Positions 7,925 through 17,927 of a stretch of 64,000 nt of DNA are shown here, in pieces. Location of the stretch: contig NZ_BCTM01000011.1 in assembly GCF_001571285.1 (NCBI RefSeq), positions 1-64,000 of the forward strand, in the 5' to 3' direction. Numbering within the stretch: the first letter of the stretch is position 1; every line of letters begins with the position of its first letter. This DNA is from Kluyvera cryocrescens NBRC 102467 (lineage in GTDB: Bacteria > Pseudomonadota > Gammaproteobacteria > Enterobacterales > Enterobacteriaceae). The position numbers and the translations under genes are program-made. The notes under the pieces are model-generated. The model did not search any database. It saw nothing but the letters and a program-made list of their open reading frames with translations, and was not told where the DNA came from.

Positions 7925-7940
7925 TGTGATGAAGATCACT
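7925..7940. promoter_or_regulatory. CRP-cAMP site between idnO and the LacI-type regulator
   Basis: TGTGA (7925-7929), six bases, then TCACT (7936-7940) matches the CRP consensus TGTGA-N6-TCACA at nine of ten positions. It lies about 77 bp upstream of the idnO start in the 256-bp divergent promoter region. Catabolite control of the sugar-acid operon follows naturally. The rest of the interval holds ATGTTAC (7948-7954) and a second GTTACA but no clear inverted GntR/IdnR operator. Confidence 0.65.
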
Positions 7941-8104
7941 GTCAACTATGTTACAAAAAGGGGTTACAGCATGTGTGATCCAAGGGCGGAAATTCGTGGG
8001 GAAACCGCGCGGTAAGCGGCTTGTGGCCTGTTCTAGCGCATTCTCTTTTCACCCGCCAGCAGGCATAATAGCGGGACAGTCTTCGGCCATGACGGACAGG
8101 GTTA

Positions 8105-9097
8105 ATGAAAGCACAACGGATAACGTTAGATGATATCGCCACGCTCGCGGGCGTAACTAAAATGACCGTCAGCCGTTATCTGCGTACGCCGGAAAAGGTG
8201 AAGCCGGAAACCGCAGAGCGGATTGCCAGCGTGATTGCCGAAGTGGGCTACCAGCCGGATGCTGATAATCCTGCCATCAGCAGCAATATTGCACCGCGTA
8301 TCGGCGTCTTAATTCCCTCCTTTAATAATCAAATATTTGCCGACGTGTTGGCCGGCGTTGAGTCGGTGACGACCGCGCACGGATATCAAACGCTGGTGGT
8401 GAATTATGATTACGACAGCCAGCGTGAAGAAGAACAGATTGCCACCGTACTGGCGCTGAACGTGAAGGCGCTGTTATTAACAGAGTCTCTTCATACATTA
8501 CGGGCTGAGAAATACCTCAAGGCGGCTAAAATACCGATCGCCGAAGTGATGGGATTATCGGATAACGCCGGGCGTATAAATGTCGGATTTGATAATTATC
8601 GTGCCGGTTTCGATATGACCAATATGCTGCTGGCCAGCGGTAAAACGCAGATTATCTATTTTGGTTCGATGTCGGATATTCGTGATGAACAGCGTTATGC
8701 CGGTTATTGCAAGGCGATGGAAGAGGCCGGTTTGACGGTTGGGCGGATTGCCCCGAATAAAGTCTCTTCGGTCTCCATTGGCACCGGAATGATGACGCTG
8801 GCTCGGCAGATGTATAAAGAGATGGATGCCATTTTGTGCACGAATGATGATCTGGCGGTTGGGGTGTTACAGGAGTGCCTCGCTTCGGGTATCGCGGTGC
8901 CGCAGGAGATGGCGATTGCAGGTTTCCATGGGCTGGAGATTGGGCAGATAGTTAACCCGCGCCTGGCCAGCGTACTGACGCCGCGCTTTGAAATGGGCAA
9001 AGTCGCTACCGAGATTTTAATCAAGAAAATAAAAGGGTTACCGACTATCGAAAAAGTCGATTTGCACTATCGCCTGTCGATGGGTGAAACCATCTAA
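8105..9097 (+). CDS. LacI family transcriptional regulator (IdnR/GntR-like)
   Basis: A 330-residue LacI-type regulator: HTH at about residues 5-50 (ITLDDIATLAGVTKMTVSRYLR) followed by a periplasmic-binding-protein-like effector domain (IGVLIPSFNNQIFADVLAGVE, CTNDDLAVG, AGFHGLEIG). These segments closely follow IdnR and GntR of E. coli, which sense gluconate or 5-ketogluconate. It is divergent from idnO and upstream of the dehydrogenase and transporter genes, so it probably controls both arms. TAACGTTA (8121-8128) near its own start codon could be part of an operator. Confidence 0.82.
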   Translation: MKAQRITLDDIATLAGVTKMTVSRYLRTPEKVKPETAERIASVIAEVGYQPDADNPAISSNIAPRIGVLIPSFNNQIFADVLAGVESVTTAHGYQTLVVNYDYDSQREEEQIATVLALNVKALLLTESLHTLRAEKYLKAAKIPIAEVMGLSDNAGRINVGFDNYRAGFDMTNMLLASGKTQIIYFGSMSDIRDEQRYAGYCKAMEEAGLTVGRIAPNKVSSVSIGTGMMTLARQMYKEMDAILCTNDDLAVGVLQECLASGIAVPQEMAIAGFHGLEIGQIVNPRLASVLTPRFEMGKVATEILIKKIKGLPTIEKVDLHYRLSMGETI

Positions 9098-9137
9098 CCT
9101 CTCCCTCTCGATCCTCGGTGTTACGTGATTGTTGCCA

Positions 9138-9163
9138 CCCAGCCGGTGCCAGCGCTGGGTTTT
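9138..9163 (+). terminator. Intrinsic terminator after the LacI-type regulator gene
   Basis: CCCAGC (9138-9143) pairs with GCTGGG (9154-9159) and is followed by TTTT. The hairpin is itself bracketed by ACGTGAT (9123-9129) and ATCACGT (9173-9179), a perfect 7-bp inverted repeat. Confidence 0.6.
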
Positions 9164-9180
9164 GCCTTTGAGATCACGTC

Positions 9181-9227
9181 ATCCGTAACACGGATTTCTA
9201 ACACGATCCAGCGTGATGCAGATCGCA
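9181..9227 (+). promoter_or_regulatory. Probable operator and CRP-like site upstream of the dehydrogenase gene
   Basis: ATCCGT-AAC-ACGGAT (9181-9195) is a perfect 6-bp inverted repeat with a 3-bp centre. Downstream, CGTGA-N6-TCGCA (9212-9227) matches CRP at eight of ten positions. Both lie between the regulator's terminator and the start codon at 9294, so they probably control the dehydrogenase-transporter pair. Confidence 0.35.
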
Positions 9228-9293
9228 AAACGACGCAGTGAAAACCCGTTTGATAGGCGTAACGAATTTTCGAACTCTCAAACAGGTAAAACG

Positions 9294-10244
9294 ATGAATA
9301 CTGCAAACCCGAATACTGTGTTGTTGATTGCTCCGGTGGTTGACGGCTTGCTGGATAAACTCTCTTCTGCATTCCAGGTTTATCGCCTGTATGAACAGGC
9401 TGACCCACAGGCGTTCCTGCGTCAGGTTGGCGGCGATGTTCAGGCGGTGGTGACCCGCGGCGATATTGGTGTGACCCGTTCGGTGCTTGAACAGTTGCCG
9501 AATGTGGGGCTGGTGGCGGTGTTTGGCGTCGGCACCGACGCGGTGGATCTCGACTACACCCGTGCGCATCAGATTGCGGTGACCATCACTTCCGGCGTGC
9601 TGACGAACGATGTGGCCGACCTGGCCATGGGGCTGCTGATCTCCGGCGCACGCCAGCTCTGCCAGGGCGACAAGTTTGTCCGCGAAGGCAAATGGCTCAA
9701 ACAGGCCCCCGCGCTGGCGACCCAGGTCAGCGGTAAGCGAATCGGCATTTTCGGCATGGGCAATATCGGCCAGGCTATCGCCCGTCGCGCCAGCGGCTTT
9801 GATATGGACATTCTCTACACCGATCGTAAAAAACTCAGCCATGTCGACTATCAGTGGTGCGCTGACCTGCACACGCTCGCCCATGAAAGTGATTTTCTGG
9901 TGATTGCCGCCTCGGGCGGCGCCGCCAACCGTGGGCTGATCGATGCCAGCGTGTTTAACGTTATGCCGAAACATGCGTGGCTGATTAATATCGCGCGCGG
10001 CACCTTGGTGGATGAAAAAGCGTTAATTCATGCGCTCCAGAATGGGGTGATTGCCGGGGCTGCGCTGGACGTTTATGAAGACGAACCGCATGTACCGGCG
10101 GCGCTAATGGCGCTGGATAACGTGGTCTTACAGCCGCATGTGGCGAGCGCCACCCATGAAACCCGCCAGCGCATGAGTGAGGTGGTCTTTAATAATGTCG
10201 CCGCCTTTTTTGACCGTGCGCCATTACCGAATGCCATTGATTAA
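9294..10244 (+). CDS. 2-hydroxyacid dehydrogenase (D-isomer specific; ketogluconate/glyoxylate reductase-like)
   Basis: A 316-residue NAD(P)-dependent D-2-hydroxyacid dehydrogenase. The ATG at 9294, preceded by CAGGT, is preferred to the upstream in-frame start at 9213. The nucleotide-binding motif GMGNIG is at 154-159 and the catalytic trio is R235 (NIARGTLVDE), E264 (DVYEDEP) and H282 (QPHVASATHET). GhrB-type relatives reduce 2-ketogluconate, 2,5-diketogluconate, hydroxypyruvate or glyoxylate. Beside idnO/idnK and an MFS transporter, a ketogluconate is the likely substrate, but sequence alone does not decide it. Confidence 0.8.
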   Translation: MNTANPNTVLLIAPVVDGLLDKLSSAFQVYRLYEQADPQAFLRQVGGDVQAVVTRGDIGVTRSVLEQLPNVGLVAVFGVGTDAVDLDYTRAHQIAVTITSGVLTNDVADLAMGLLISGARQLCQGDKFVREGKWLKQAPALATQVSGKRIGIFGMGNIGQAIARRASGFDMDILYTDRKKLSHVDYQWCADLHTLAHESDFLVIAASGGAANRGLIDASVFNVMPKHAWLINIARGTLVDEKALIHALQNGVIAGAALDVYEDEPHVPAALMALDNVVLQPHVASATHETRQRMSEVVFNNVAAFFDRAPLPNAID

Positions 10245-10302
10245 GCATGAACCTTTCTCGCCATTGAATAACGTGACCTTCCCTCGATAGAGAGTGTGAA
10301 TT

Positions 10303-11613
10303 ATGAATGAGAAAATACCTGGCACTCGCTGGCTGCGCATCATTGCGCCTGTTCTCATCGCGTGCATTATTTCGTTTATGGACCGGGTTAATATTAGTTT
10401 TGCGCTTCCCGGCGGTATGGAGTCCGATCTGGGTATTACCAGCCAGATGGCCGGTGTGGCCAGCGGTATCTTTTTTATCGGTTATTTATTCCTGCAAATA
10501 CCCGGTGGCCGTATTGCCGTTAACGGCAGCGGCAAGCGATTTATCGCCTGGTCGCTACTGGCCTGGGCGGTGGTCTCCATCGCTACCGGTTTTGTCACTC
10601 ATGAATACCAGCTGCTGGTGCTGCGTTTTATTCTCGGCGTCTCGGAAGGCGGAATGTTACCGGTGGTGCTGACGATGATCAGCAACTGGTTCCCGGAAAA
10701 AGAGATTGGCCGTGCCAATGCCTTTGTGATGATGTTTGCCCCGCTGGGCGGCATGCTCACAGCGCCGGTCTCTGGGGCGATTATTGCGGCACTGGATTGG
10801 CGCTGGCTGTTTATCATCGAAGGGCTGCTGTCGTTGGTGGTGCTTTTGGTGTGGTGGCTGATGATCAGCGACCGTCCGGAAGAAGCACGCTGGCTGCCGG
10901 CTCGTGAACGGGAATATCTGCTGACGGCGCTCCACGCCGAACGCGAAGCGCGGCGCTCTGAAGCGCCGGTCAGTAAAGCCCCGGTACGGGAGGTGTTCCG
11001 TAACTCTGGGCTAATGAAGTTGGTGCTGCTGAACTTTTTCTACCAGACCGGGGACTACGGCTACACGCTGTGGCTGCCGACCATCCTGAAAAACCTGACC
11101 GGGGCCAATATGGCGAGCGTTGGCGTGCTGGCGATTCTGCCCTTTGTCGCCACTCTGGCCGGGATCTATATTATTTCCCTATTCAGCGATCGCAGCGGTA
11201 AACGCCGCCTGTGGGTGCGCTTTTCGCTCTACGGTTTTGCTGCCGCGCTGCTGGCTTCCGTGGTGCTGCGCGACCATGTGGTCGCCGCCTATATCGCGCT
11301 GGTGGTGTGCGGTTTCTTCCTGAAGGCGGCAACCAGCCCATTCTGGTCGATTCCGGGGCGTATTGCGATGCCGGAAGTGGCGGGCAGCGCGCGCGGTGTG
11401 ATTAACGGCCTTGGGAATCTTGGTGGCTTCTGCGGGCCGTATCTGGTGGGGGTGATGATTTATTTCTATGGGCAAAACGTGGCGGTGTGTGCGCTGGCCG
11501 GCTCGCTGATCATCGCTGGGACCATTACCTTCTTCCTGCCGAAAAACTGCGACCTTAGCCAAACGCCTGATGTTCCGCCGGTGGCGGATAAACCGGCTAA
11601 TCAACCTTCCTGA
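10303..11613 (+). CDS. MFS transporter, anion:cation symporter family (sugar-acid uptake)
   Basis: A 436-residue inner-membrane transporter with the twelve-helix pattern of the major facilitator superfamily and an ACS-type N-terminus (CIISFMDRVNISFALPG). The family includes ExuT, GudP and DgoT, which take up hexuronates, glucarate and galactonate with protons. It lies 58 bp behind the 2-hydroxyacid dehydrogenase in the same orientation and probably imports the ketogluconate-type substrate of the cluster. The hydrophilic C-terminal tail is Pro- and Asp-rich. Substrate not determinable from sequence. Confidence 0.8.
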   Translation: MNEKIPGTRWLRIIAPVLIACIISFMDRVNISFALPGGMESDLGITSQMAGVASGIFFIGYLFLQIPGGRIAVNGSGKRFIAWSLLAWAVVSIATGFVTHEYQLLVLRFILGVSEGGMLPVVLTMISNWFPEKEIGRANAFVMMFAPLGGMLTAPVSGAIIAALDWRWLFIIEGLLSLVVLLVWWLMISDRPEEARWLPAREREYLLTALHAEREARRSEAPVSKAPVREVFRNSGLMKLVLLNFFYQTGDYGYTLWLPTILKNLTGANMASVGVLAILPFVATLAGIYIISLFSDRSGKRRLWVRFSLYGFAAALLASVVLRDHVVAAYIALVVCGFFLKAATSPFWSIPGRIAMPEVAGSARGVINGLGNLGGFCGPYLVGVMIYFYGQNVAVCALAGSLIIAGTITFFLPKNCDLSQTPDVPPVADKPANQPS

Positions 11614-11622
11614 ACCATCATC

Positions 11623-11641
11623 GGGGGCGTTTGACGCCCCC
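11623..11641. terminator. Hairpin after the MFS transporter gene
   Basis: GGGGGCG (11623-11629) and CGCCCCC (11635-11641) form a perfect 7-bp stem around TTTGA just after the stop codon. No T-run follows, so this is a probable rather than certain terminator. Confidence 0.45.
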
Positions 11642-11732
11642 CAATTCCTGCGGTTACGCCAACTGATCCTGTAAGTGTCATCATTAACTGTCTAAACTCA
11701 GAGATAAAATAATGAAGTAAGACAGGCAAATC

Positions 11733-12266
11733 ATGATTCTAATTATTTATGCGCATCCTTATCCGCATCACTCGCATGCGAATAAGCGAATGCTTGAACA
11801 GGTAAGGACGCTCGACGGCGTGGAAATCCGTTCTCTCTATCACCTCTATCCCGATTTTAATATTGATGTTGCAGCCGAACAGGCGGCGCTGTCTCGCGCC
11901 GATCTGGTTATTCTTCAGCATCCTATGCAGTGGTACAGCACGCCCCCGTTGCTAAAACTGTGGCTGGATAAAGTGCTGTCGCACGGTTGGGCGTATGGCC
12001 ACGGCGGAACGGCGCTGCACGGTAAAAGCGTGATGTGGGCGGTGACGACCGGCGGGGGGGAAAGCCACTTTGAGATTGGCTCACATCCGGGGTTTGAGGT
12101 ACTGGGGCAACCGCTGGAAGCCACCGCCGTTTATTGCGGCATGAAGTGGCTGCCGCCGTTTGCGGTGCACTGTACGTTTATCTGCGATGAAGAGACGCTG
12201 CAGGCGAAGGCACGTCACTATAAACAACGGCTGCTGGCGTGGCAGGAGGAGCACAATAATGGATAG
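11733..12266 (+). CDS. kefF: Glutathione-regulated K+ efflux ancillary protein KefF
   Basis: A 177-residue flavodoxin-like quinone oxidoreductase that binds KefC and is needed for its full activity. The sequence ([65 protein letters not shown]) is nearly E. coli KefF along its whole length. The gene overlaps kefC by 8 nt, so the two are co-translated. It marks the left end of the conserved E. coli-like gene order in this window. Confidence 0.95.
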   Translation: MILIIYAHPYPHHSHANKRMLEQVRTLDGVEIRSLYHLYPDFNIDVAAEQAALSRADLVILQHPMQWYSTPPLLKLWLDKVLSHGWAYGHGGTALHGKSVMWAVTTGGGESHFEIGSHPGFEVLGQPLEATAVYCGMKWLPPFAVHCTFICDEETLQAKARHYKQRLLAWQEEHNNG

Positions 12267-14127
12267 CCATACGCTCATACAGGCGCTGATTTATCTCGGA
12301 TCGGCGGCGCTGATTGTGCCCATCGCGGTACGCTTGGGGCTGGGGTCGGTGCTGGGTTACCTGATTGCCGGCTGTATCATCGGCCCTTGGGGGCTGCGAC
12401 TGGTGACCGACGCCGAAGCCATTTTGCACTTTGCGGAAATCGGCGTCGTGCTGATGCTGTTTGTGATTGGTCTGGAACTCGATCCGCAGCGGCTGTGGAA
12501 GCTCCGCGCCTCGGTTTTTGGCGGCGGGCTGCTACAGATGGTGCTGTGCGGCGCGCTGATTGGCGCCTTCTGTATCTTCCTCGGCCTGCGCTGGCAGGTG
12601 GCGGAATTAATCGGCATGACGCTGGCGCTCTCTTCGACCGCCATTGCGATGCAGGCGATGAATGAACGTAACCTGACGGTGACTCAGGTTGGGCGCAGCG
12701 CCTTTGCGGTGTTGCTATTCCAGGATATTGCGGCGATCCCGTTGGTCGCCATGATCCCGCTGCTGGCAACCAGCGGTGGCTCCACCACCCTTGGCGCATT
12801 TGCGTTTTCCGCACTGAAGGTGGCCGGCGCGCTGGCGCTGGTGGTGGTGCTCGGCCGCTATGTTACGCGTCCGCTGTTACGCTTTGTTGCGCGTTCGGGG
12901 CTGCGTGAGGTATTCAGCGCCGTGGCTCTGTTCCTGGTGTTTGGCTTCGGTCTGCTGCTGGAAGAAGTGGGTCTGTCGATGGCGATGGGGGCATTTTTGG
13001 CCGGGGTTCTGCTGGCAAGCTCCGAGTACCGCCATGCGCTGGAGAGCGATATCGAGCCGTTTAAAGGGCTGCTGCTGGGGCTGTTCTTTATTGGCGTGGG
13101 GATGTCTATCGACTTCGGCACGTTGATCCATAATCCGCTGCGTATCATCACGCTGCTGGTGGGCTTCCTGGTGATTAAGTCATTCCTGCTGTGGCTTATC
13201 GCCAAACCGTTGCAGGTGCCGCGTTCCCAGCGCCTGTGGTTTGCGGCACTGCTGGGCCAGGGGAGTGAGTTTGCCTTTGTGGTCTTTGGTGCCGCACAGA
13301 TGGCGAACGTGCTGGACGCTGACTGGGCAAAAGCGTTAACCCTGGCCGTCGCGCTGTCGATGGCGGCAACGCCAATTCTGCTGGTGTTGCTGACGCGTAT
13401 GGAAAAACGCGCCAGTAGCGTCGATTCACGTGAAGCGGATGAAATCGATGAAGAACAGCCGCGGGTTATTATCGCCGGATTCGGTCGCTTTGGTCAGATT
13501 ACTGGCCGTCTGCTGCTTTCCAGCGGCGTAAAAATGGTCATCCTCGATCACGATCCGGACCACGTCGATACGCTGCGTAAATTCGATATGAAGGTATTTT
13601 ACGGCGATGCCACTCGCGTCGATCTGCTGGAGTCCGCCGGGGCTGCGAAAGCAGAAGTGTTGATTAACGCCATCGACGATCCGCAGGCCAGCCTGCAATT
13701 GACGGAGCTGGCGAAAGAGCATTTCCCGCATCTGACCGTGATTGCTCGCGCCCGTGACGTTGAGCACTACATCCAACTGCGCCAGGCCGGGGTTGAAGCA
13801 CCGGAACGTGAGACCTTTGAAGGGGCATTAAAATCGGGCCGATTAGCGCTGGAATCGTTGGGGCTTGGTGCTTATGAGGCCCGCGAGCGCGCCGACCTGT
13901 TCCGCCGCTTTAATACGCAACTGATGGAAGAGATGGTGATGATGGCGGAAAATGATGCGTCTTCACGGGCAGCAGCGTTTAAACGCACCAGCGCGATGCT
14001 GACGGAAATCATTAATGAAGACCGTAACCATTTGTCGGTGGTGCAGCGCCACGGCTGGCAGGGAACGGAAGAGGGGAAGCACAGCGGTAATCCACAGGAT
14101 GAACCGGAGATCAAGCCAACGCTGTAA
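12259..14127 (+). CDS. kefC: Glutathione-regulated potassium-efflux system protein KefC
   Basis: A 622-residue inner-membrane K+/H+ antiporter gated by glutathione and its electrophile adducts. The start at 12259 gives [18 protein letters not shown], the KefC N-terminus, and lies inside the end of kefF; the longer reading frame from 12160 is only an upstream extension. Residues to about 385 form the CPA2 transport domain. From about 400 comes the RCK/KTN nucleotide-binding domain with the GFGRFGQ Rossmann motif and the acidic loop typical of Kef. Protects the cytoplasm against electrophiles by acidification. Confidence 0.95.
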   Translation: MDSHTLIQALIYLGSAALIVPIAVRLGLGSVLGYLIAGCIIGPWGLRLVTDAEAILHFAEIGVVLMLFVIGLELDPQRLWKLRASVFGGGLLQMVLCGALIGAFCIFLGLRWQVAELIGMTLALSSTAIAMQAMNERNLTVTQVGRSAFAVLLFQDIAAIPLVAMIPLLATSGGSTTLGAFAFSALKVAGALALVVVLGRYVTRPLLRFVARSGLREVFSAVALFLVFGFGLLLEEVGLSMAMGAFLAGVLLASSEYRHALESDIEPFKGLLLGLFFIGVGMSIDFGTLIHNPLRIITLLVGFLVIKSFLLWLIAKPLQVPRSQRLWFAALLGQGSEFAFVVFGAAQMANVLDADWAKALTLAVALSMAATPILLVLLTRMEKRASSVDSREADEIDEEQPRVIIAGFGRFGQITGRLLLSSGVKMVILDHDPDHVDTLRKFDMKVFYGDATRVDLLESAGAAKAEVLINAIDDPQASLQLTELAKEHFPHLTVIARARDVEHYIQLRQAGVEAPERETFEGALKSGRLALESLGLGAYEARERADLFRRFNTQLMEEMVMMAENDASSRAAAFKRTSAMLTEIINEDRNHLSVVQRHGWQGTEEGKHSGNPQDEPEIKPTL

Positions 14128-14189
14128 GCGCGGCTGAAGTGTAATGCTGGCTGTCCACTTTAGCTTCGTGGGCTTGCCAGCAAATCTAA

Positions 14190-14762
<573 letters not shown>

Positions 14763-14771
14763 GACAGGCTT

Positions 14772-14843
14772 TCCCGGCGGCGCCATGCTTCGCCGGGAGA
14801 CCCATCGCCAATAAAAACGCCGGGTTTAACCCGGCGTTTTTTT
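14772..14843. terminator. Terminators between convergent folA and apaH
   Basis: Two hairpins. TCCCGGCG (14772-14779) pairs with CGCCGGGA (14791-14798). Then AAAAACGCCGGGTT (14813-14826) pairs with AACCCGGCGTTTTT (14828-14841), with A-run and T-run on its sides, so it works as a Rho-independent terminator in both directions. Confidence 0.9.
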
Positions 14844-14891
14844 GTTTGGCTCATTCGTCCGGGCGTAGCGCCGCTGACGATGCGTGCTGTT

Positions 14892-15740
14892 CTATGATGC
14901 CACGGCTTCACTCTCGCCCGGATCCAGGCGACGATTCGACGGCTGCGCAAAGTAGGTTTTATCTTCCCAGCGCAGGCAGGTGAGATCGCCACCCCAGCAG
15001 CAGCCGGTATCCAGCGCGTAAATCCCGTCAGGGGTGCCTTTTCCTTCCAGCGAAGCCCAATGACCAAAGGCAATACTGTACTCTTCGGTAATCGGGCCTG
15101 GCAGCATAAACCACGGCTTAAGCGGCGCCGCGACATCCTCTGGTGACTCTTTGCTGTACATATCCAACTGGCCGTTGGGGAAACAGTAGCGCATGCGGGT
15201 AAACGCATTGGTAATAAAGCGCAGGCGTGCCAGACCGCTAAGATCCGCCGACCAGTTGTTTGGCATATCGCCGTACATCGCATCGAGGAAGAATGGATAA
15301 GAGTCGCTGGATAAGACGGCTTCAACGTCCCGCGCGCACTGTTTGGCGGTTTCCATATCCCACTGCGGCGTTATGCCCGCGTGCGCCATGACCAGCTTTT
15401 TCTCTTCATCTACCTGCATTAGCGGCTGGCGACGTAGCCAGTTGAGCAACTCATCGGCATCCGGCGCTTCCAGCAGCGGATTGAGGCGATCTTTTGGCTT
15501 GTTGCGGCTGATGCCGGCGAAAACCGCCAGCAGGTGCAGGTCATGGTTACCCAATACGATTTTGACGCAGTCGCCTAACGATTTAACGTAGCGCAGCACC
15601 TCTAAAGAGCCAGAACCGCGCGCGACTAAATCACCCGTCAACCACAGGGTATCTTTGCCCGGCGTGAATTCAACCTGCTGTAACAGGGCAATAAACTCAT
15701 CGTAGCAACCGTGAATGTCGCCAATAAGGTATGTAGACAT
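14892..15740 (-). CDS. apaH: Bis(5'-nucleosyl)-tetraphosphatase (symmetrical) ApaH
   Basis: A 282-residue calcineurin-like phosphatase that splits Ap4A into two ADP and removes NpnN caps from RNA 5' ends. Metal-binding motifs are GDIHGCYDE near the N-terminus, GDLVARG, GNHDLH and the later HAG segment. It is the last gene of the lptD-surA-pdxA-rsmA-apaG-apaH operon, 2 bp behind apaG, and faces the folA terminator. Length and sequence are as in E. coli (280). Confidence 0.95.
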   Translation of the reverse strand: MSTYLIGDIHGCYDEFIALLQQVEFTPGKDTLWLTGDLVARGSGSLEVLRYVKSLGDCVKIVLGNHDLHLLAVFAGISRNKPKDRLNPLLEAPDADELLNWLRRQPLMQVDEEKKLVMAHAGITPQWDMETAKQCARDVEAVLSSDSYPFFLDAMYGDMPNNWSADLSGLARLRFITNAFTRMRYCFPNGQLDMYSKESPEDVAAPLKPWFMLPGPITEEYSIAFGHWASLEGKGTPDGIYALDTGCCWGGDLTCLRWEDKTYFAQPSNRRLDPGESEAVAS

Positions 15741-15742
15741 AA

Positions 15743-16120
15743 TTAATGGATCAGCGTGGGAACAAAGAGACGGAAAACGGGGATATCGATGGAGAACGGC
15801 ACGCCGTCCACGTCGATCATGTCATAGTGGCCCTGCATGGTGCCGAGCGGGGTTTCCAGCACGGCACCGCTGGTGTACTGATATTCACCGCCGGGTTCGA
15901 TGTGCGGCTGAACGCCAACCACACCTTCGCCCTGTACTTCAGTTTCACGACCGTGGCCGTTGGTGATGACCCAGTAACGGCCAAGAAGCTGAACCGCGGT
16001 TCGCCCGAGATTGCGAATGGTTACCGTATAAGCGAAAACGTAACGTTCCTCTTCCGGCATGGAGTGCGTCTCAATATAGACGCTCTGAACCTGGACGCAA
16101 ACTCGTGGCGAATCGATCAT
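15743..16120 (-). CDS. apaG: Co2+/Mg2+ efflux protein ApaG
   Basis: A 125-residue protein of the ApaG/F-box-like beta-sandwich family ([26 protein letters not shown]). The cellular role is not settled; Salmonella mutants (corD) are altered in cobalt and magnesium handling. The gene sits 3 bp behind rsmA and 2 bp before apaH in one operon. Length equals that of E. coli ApaG. Confidence 0.94.
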   Translation of the reverse strand: MIDSPRVCVQVQSVYIETHSMPEEERYVFAYTVTIRNLGRTAVQLLGRYWVITNGHGRETEVQGEGVVGVQPHIEPGGEYQYTSGAVLETPLGTMQGHYDMIDVDGVPFSIDIPVFRLFVPTLIH

Positions 16121-16123
16121 GTT

Positions 16124-16945
16124 CTAGCTCTCCCTGGAGGGCGCATTCTCTGACAGATAATTGGCCATCCGACAGTACTGCGCAACCGAAATATTTTCAG
16201 CTCGCATCGCTGGGTCGACACCTAATTCCGTCAACAGCTCAACGCTGAACAGATTGCCCAGGCTGTTACGGATGGTTTTACGACGTTGGTTAAACGCTTC
16301 GGTCGTAATTCGGCTCAGTACGCGGACATCTTTTACCGGGTACGGTTTGGTACTATGCGGCACCAGACGGACGACGGCGGAATCCACTTTTGGCGGTGGC
16401 GTAAATGCGGTCGGCGGAACTTCAAGCACCGGGATCACATTACAGTAGTATTGCGCCATGACGGTCAAACGGCCATACGCTTTACTGTTTGGCCCTGCAA
16501 CCAGACGGTTAACCACTTCTTTTTGCAGCATGAAGTGCATGTCTGCAATAGCATTAGTATAGCTAAACAGATGGAACATCAACGGCGTGGAGATGTTGTA
16601 CGGCAGGTTACCGAACACGCGCAGCGGCTGACCCAGCTTCTCGGACAGCTCGCCAAAGTTCATGGTCATGGCGTCCTGCTGATAAATGGTCAGCTTCGGC
16701 CCCAGGAACGGGTGAGTTTGCAGACGCGCCGCGAGATCGCGGTCGAGCTCGATAACGGTCATTTCGTCAAGACGTTCGCCAACCGGCTCGGTTAGCGCGG
16801 CGAGGCCCGGGCCGATTTCAACCATCGCCTGACCTTTTTGCGGGTTGATGGCCGCAACAATGCTGTCGATAACGAACTGGTCGTTTAAGAAGTTCTGCCC
16901 GAAACGTTTACGGGCTAAGTGGCCCTGATGGACTCGATTATTCAT
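16124..16945 (-). CDS. rsmA: 16S rRNA (A1518/A1519-N6)-dimethyltransferase
   Basis: A 273-residue AdoMet methyltransferase (KsgA) that dimethylates two adjacent adenines near the 3' end of 16S rRNA during small-subunit maturation. The start at 16945 gives [17 protein letters not shown] as in E. coli. Motif I is [11 protein letters not shown] (42-52) and the catalytic motif NLPY is at 113-116. Its first 8 nt overlap the end of pdxA. Loss gives kasugamycin resistance; the gene here is complete. Confidence 0.96.
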   Translation of the reverse strand: MNNRVHQGHLARKRFGQNFLNDQFVIDSIVAAINPQKGQAMVEIGPGLAALTEPVGERLDEMTVIELDRDLAARLQTHPFLGPKLTIYQQDAMTMNFGELSEKLGQPLRVFGNLPYNISTPLMFHLFSYTNAIADMHFMLQKEVVNRLVAGPNSKAYGRLTVMAQYYCNVIPVLEVPPTAFTPPPKVDSAVVRLVPHSTKPYPVKDVRVLSRITTEAFNQRRKTIRNSLGNLFSVELLTELGVDPAMRAENISVAQYCRMANYLSENAPSRES

Positions 16946-17927
16946 TAGAGTTAACAATCATTTTGATGGCGAGATTAAGCGCCGTAATAAAACTGCCGAC
17001 GTCCGCTTTTCCAAGGCCTGCCAGTTCAAGGGCGGTACCGTGGTCAACGGAGGTGCGAATAAAGGGTAAGCCGAGCGTAATATTCACGCCGCGACCAAAG
17101 CCTTGGTATTTTAGCACGGGTAGGCCCTGATCGTGGAACATTGCGAGTACGGCATCGGCATGCTCCAGATACTTCGGCTGGAATAGGGTATCGGCAGGTA
17201 GCGGCCCGCTAAGGTTCATTCCTTTTTCCCGCATCTCATTCAGTACCGGGATGATGGTGTCGATCTCTTCGGTACCCATATGCCCGCCTTCCCCGGCGTG
17301 CGGGTTGAGACCGCAGACCAGGACATGCGGTTCTGCAATACCAAACTTGTTGTGTAAATCGTCGTGCAGGATGGTAATGACTTCCCGCAGCAGGTCCGGT
17401 GTGATGGCATCGCTCACCGCTTTCAGCGGCAGGTGCGTGGTGGCCAGCGCAACGCGCAGTTCTTCGGTCGCCAGCATCATGACCACTTTTTCGGCGCCAG
17501 AGCTCTCTTCGAAAAACTCGGTGTGGCCAGTAAAGGCGATCCCGGCATCGTTAATAATACCTTTGTGCACCGGCCCGGTGACCAGCGCTGCAAACTCTCC
17601 GTTCAGACAGCCATCGCAGGCGCGTGCCAGCGTCTCAACGACGTAGCGCCCATTGTCGACGTTCAGCACGCCGGGCTGGACATCCGCATGCAGCGCAACG
17701 GGCAGCAGCGTGAGCGTGCCGGCGCGTTGTGGCGTAGCGGAGTGGTCGGGAGAGTAGGGTTGGAGCGTGAGGGGAAGGCCAAGGAGTCTGGCCCGCTCGG
17801 TGAGCAGGTCGCCGTCAGCGCAGACGACCAGTTCGAGCGGCCAGTCGCGCTGGGCCAGTTGGATAACGAGATCCGGGCCAATCCCGGCCGGTTCGCCGGG
17901 AGTGATAACAACGCGATGTTGTGTCAT
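16938..17927 (-). CDS. pdxA: 4-hydroxythreonine-4-phosphate dehydrogenase
   Basis: A 329-residue NAD-dependent, metal-requiring dehydrogenase of pyridoxal 5'-phosphate synthesis. It oxidises 4-phosphohydroxy-L-threonine to the precursor used by PdxJ. Visible segments are [43 protein letters not shown] and [10 protein letters not shown], which carry the metal-binding histidines. Its start codon shares 1 nt with the surA stop (TAATG arrangement) and its end overlaps rsmA by 8 nt. Confidence 0.96.
   Translation of the reverse strand: MTQHRVVITPGEPAGIGPDLVIQLAQRDWPLELVVCADGDLLTERARLLGLPLTLQPYSPDHSATPQRAGTLTLLPVALHADVQPGVLNVDNGRYVVETLARACDGCLNGEFAALVTGPVHKGIINDAGIAFTGHTEFFEESSGAEKVVMMLATEELRVALATTHLPLKAVSDAITPDLLREVITILHDDLHNKFGIAEPHVLVCGLNPHAGEGGHMGTEEIDTIIPVLNEMREKGMNLSGPLPADTLFQPKYLEHADAVLAMFHDQGLPVLKYQGFGRGVNITLGLPFIRTSVDHGTALELAGLGKADVGSFITALNLAIKMIVNSNE

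Noticed and set aside
7941-7980. GntR/IdnR operator in the idnO promoter region
   Set aside because: ATGTTAC and GTTACA occur but are not in inverted orientation, so the usual palindrome is not formed.
9198-9974. 258-codon minus-strand frame opposite the hydroxyacid dehydrogenase
   Set aside because: Shadow frame; it crosses the promoter of a well-supported gene.
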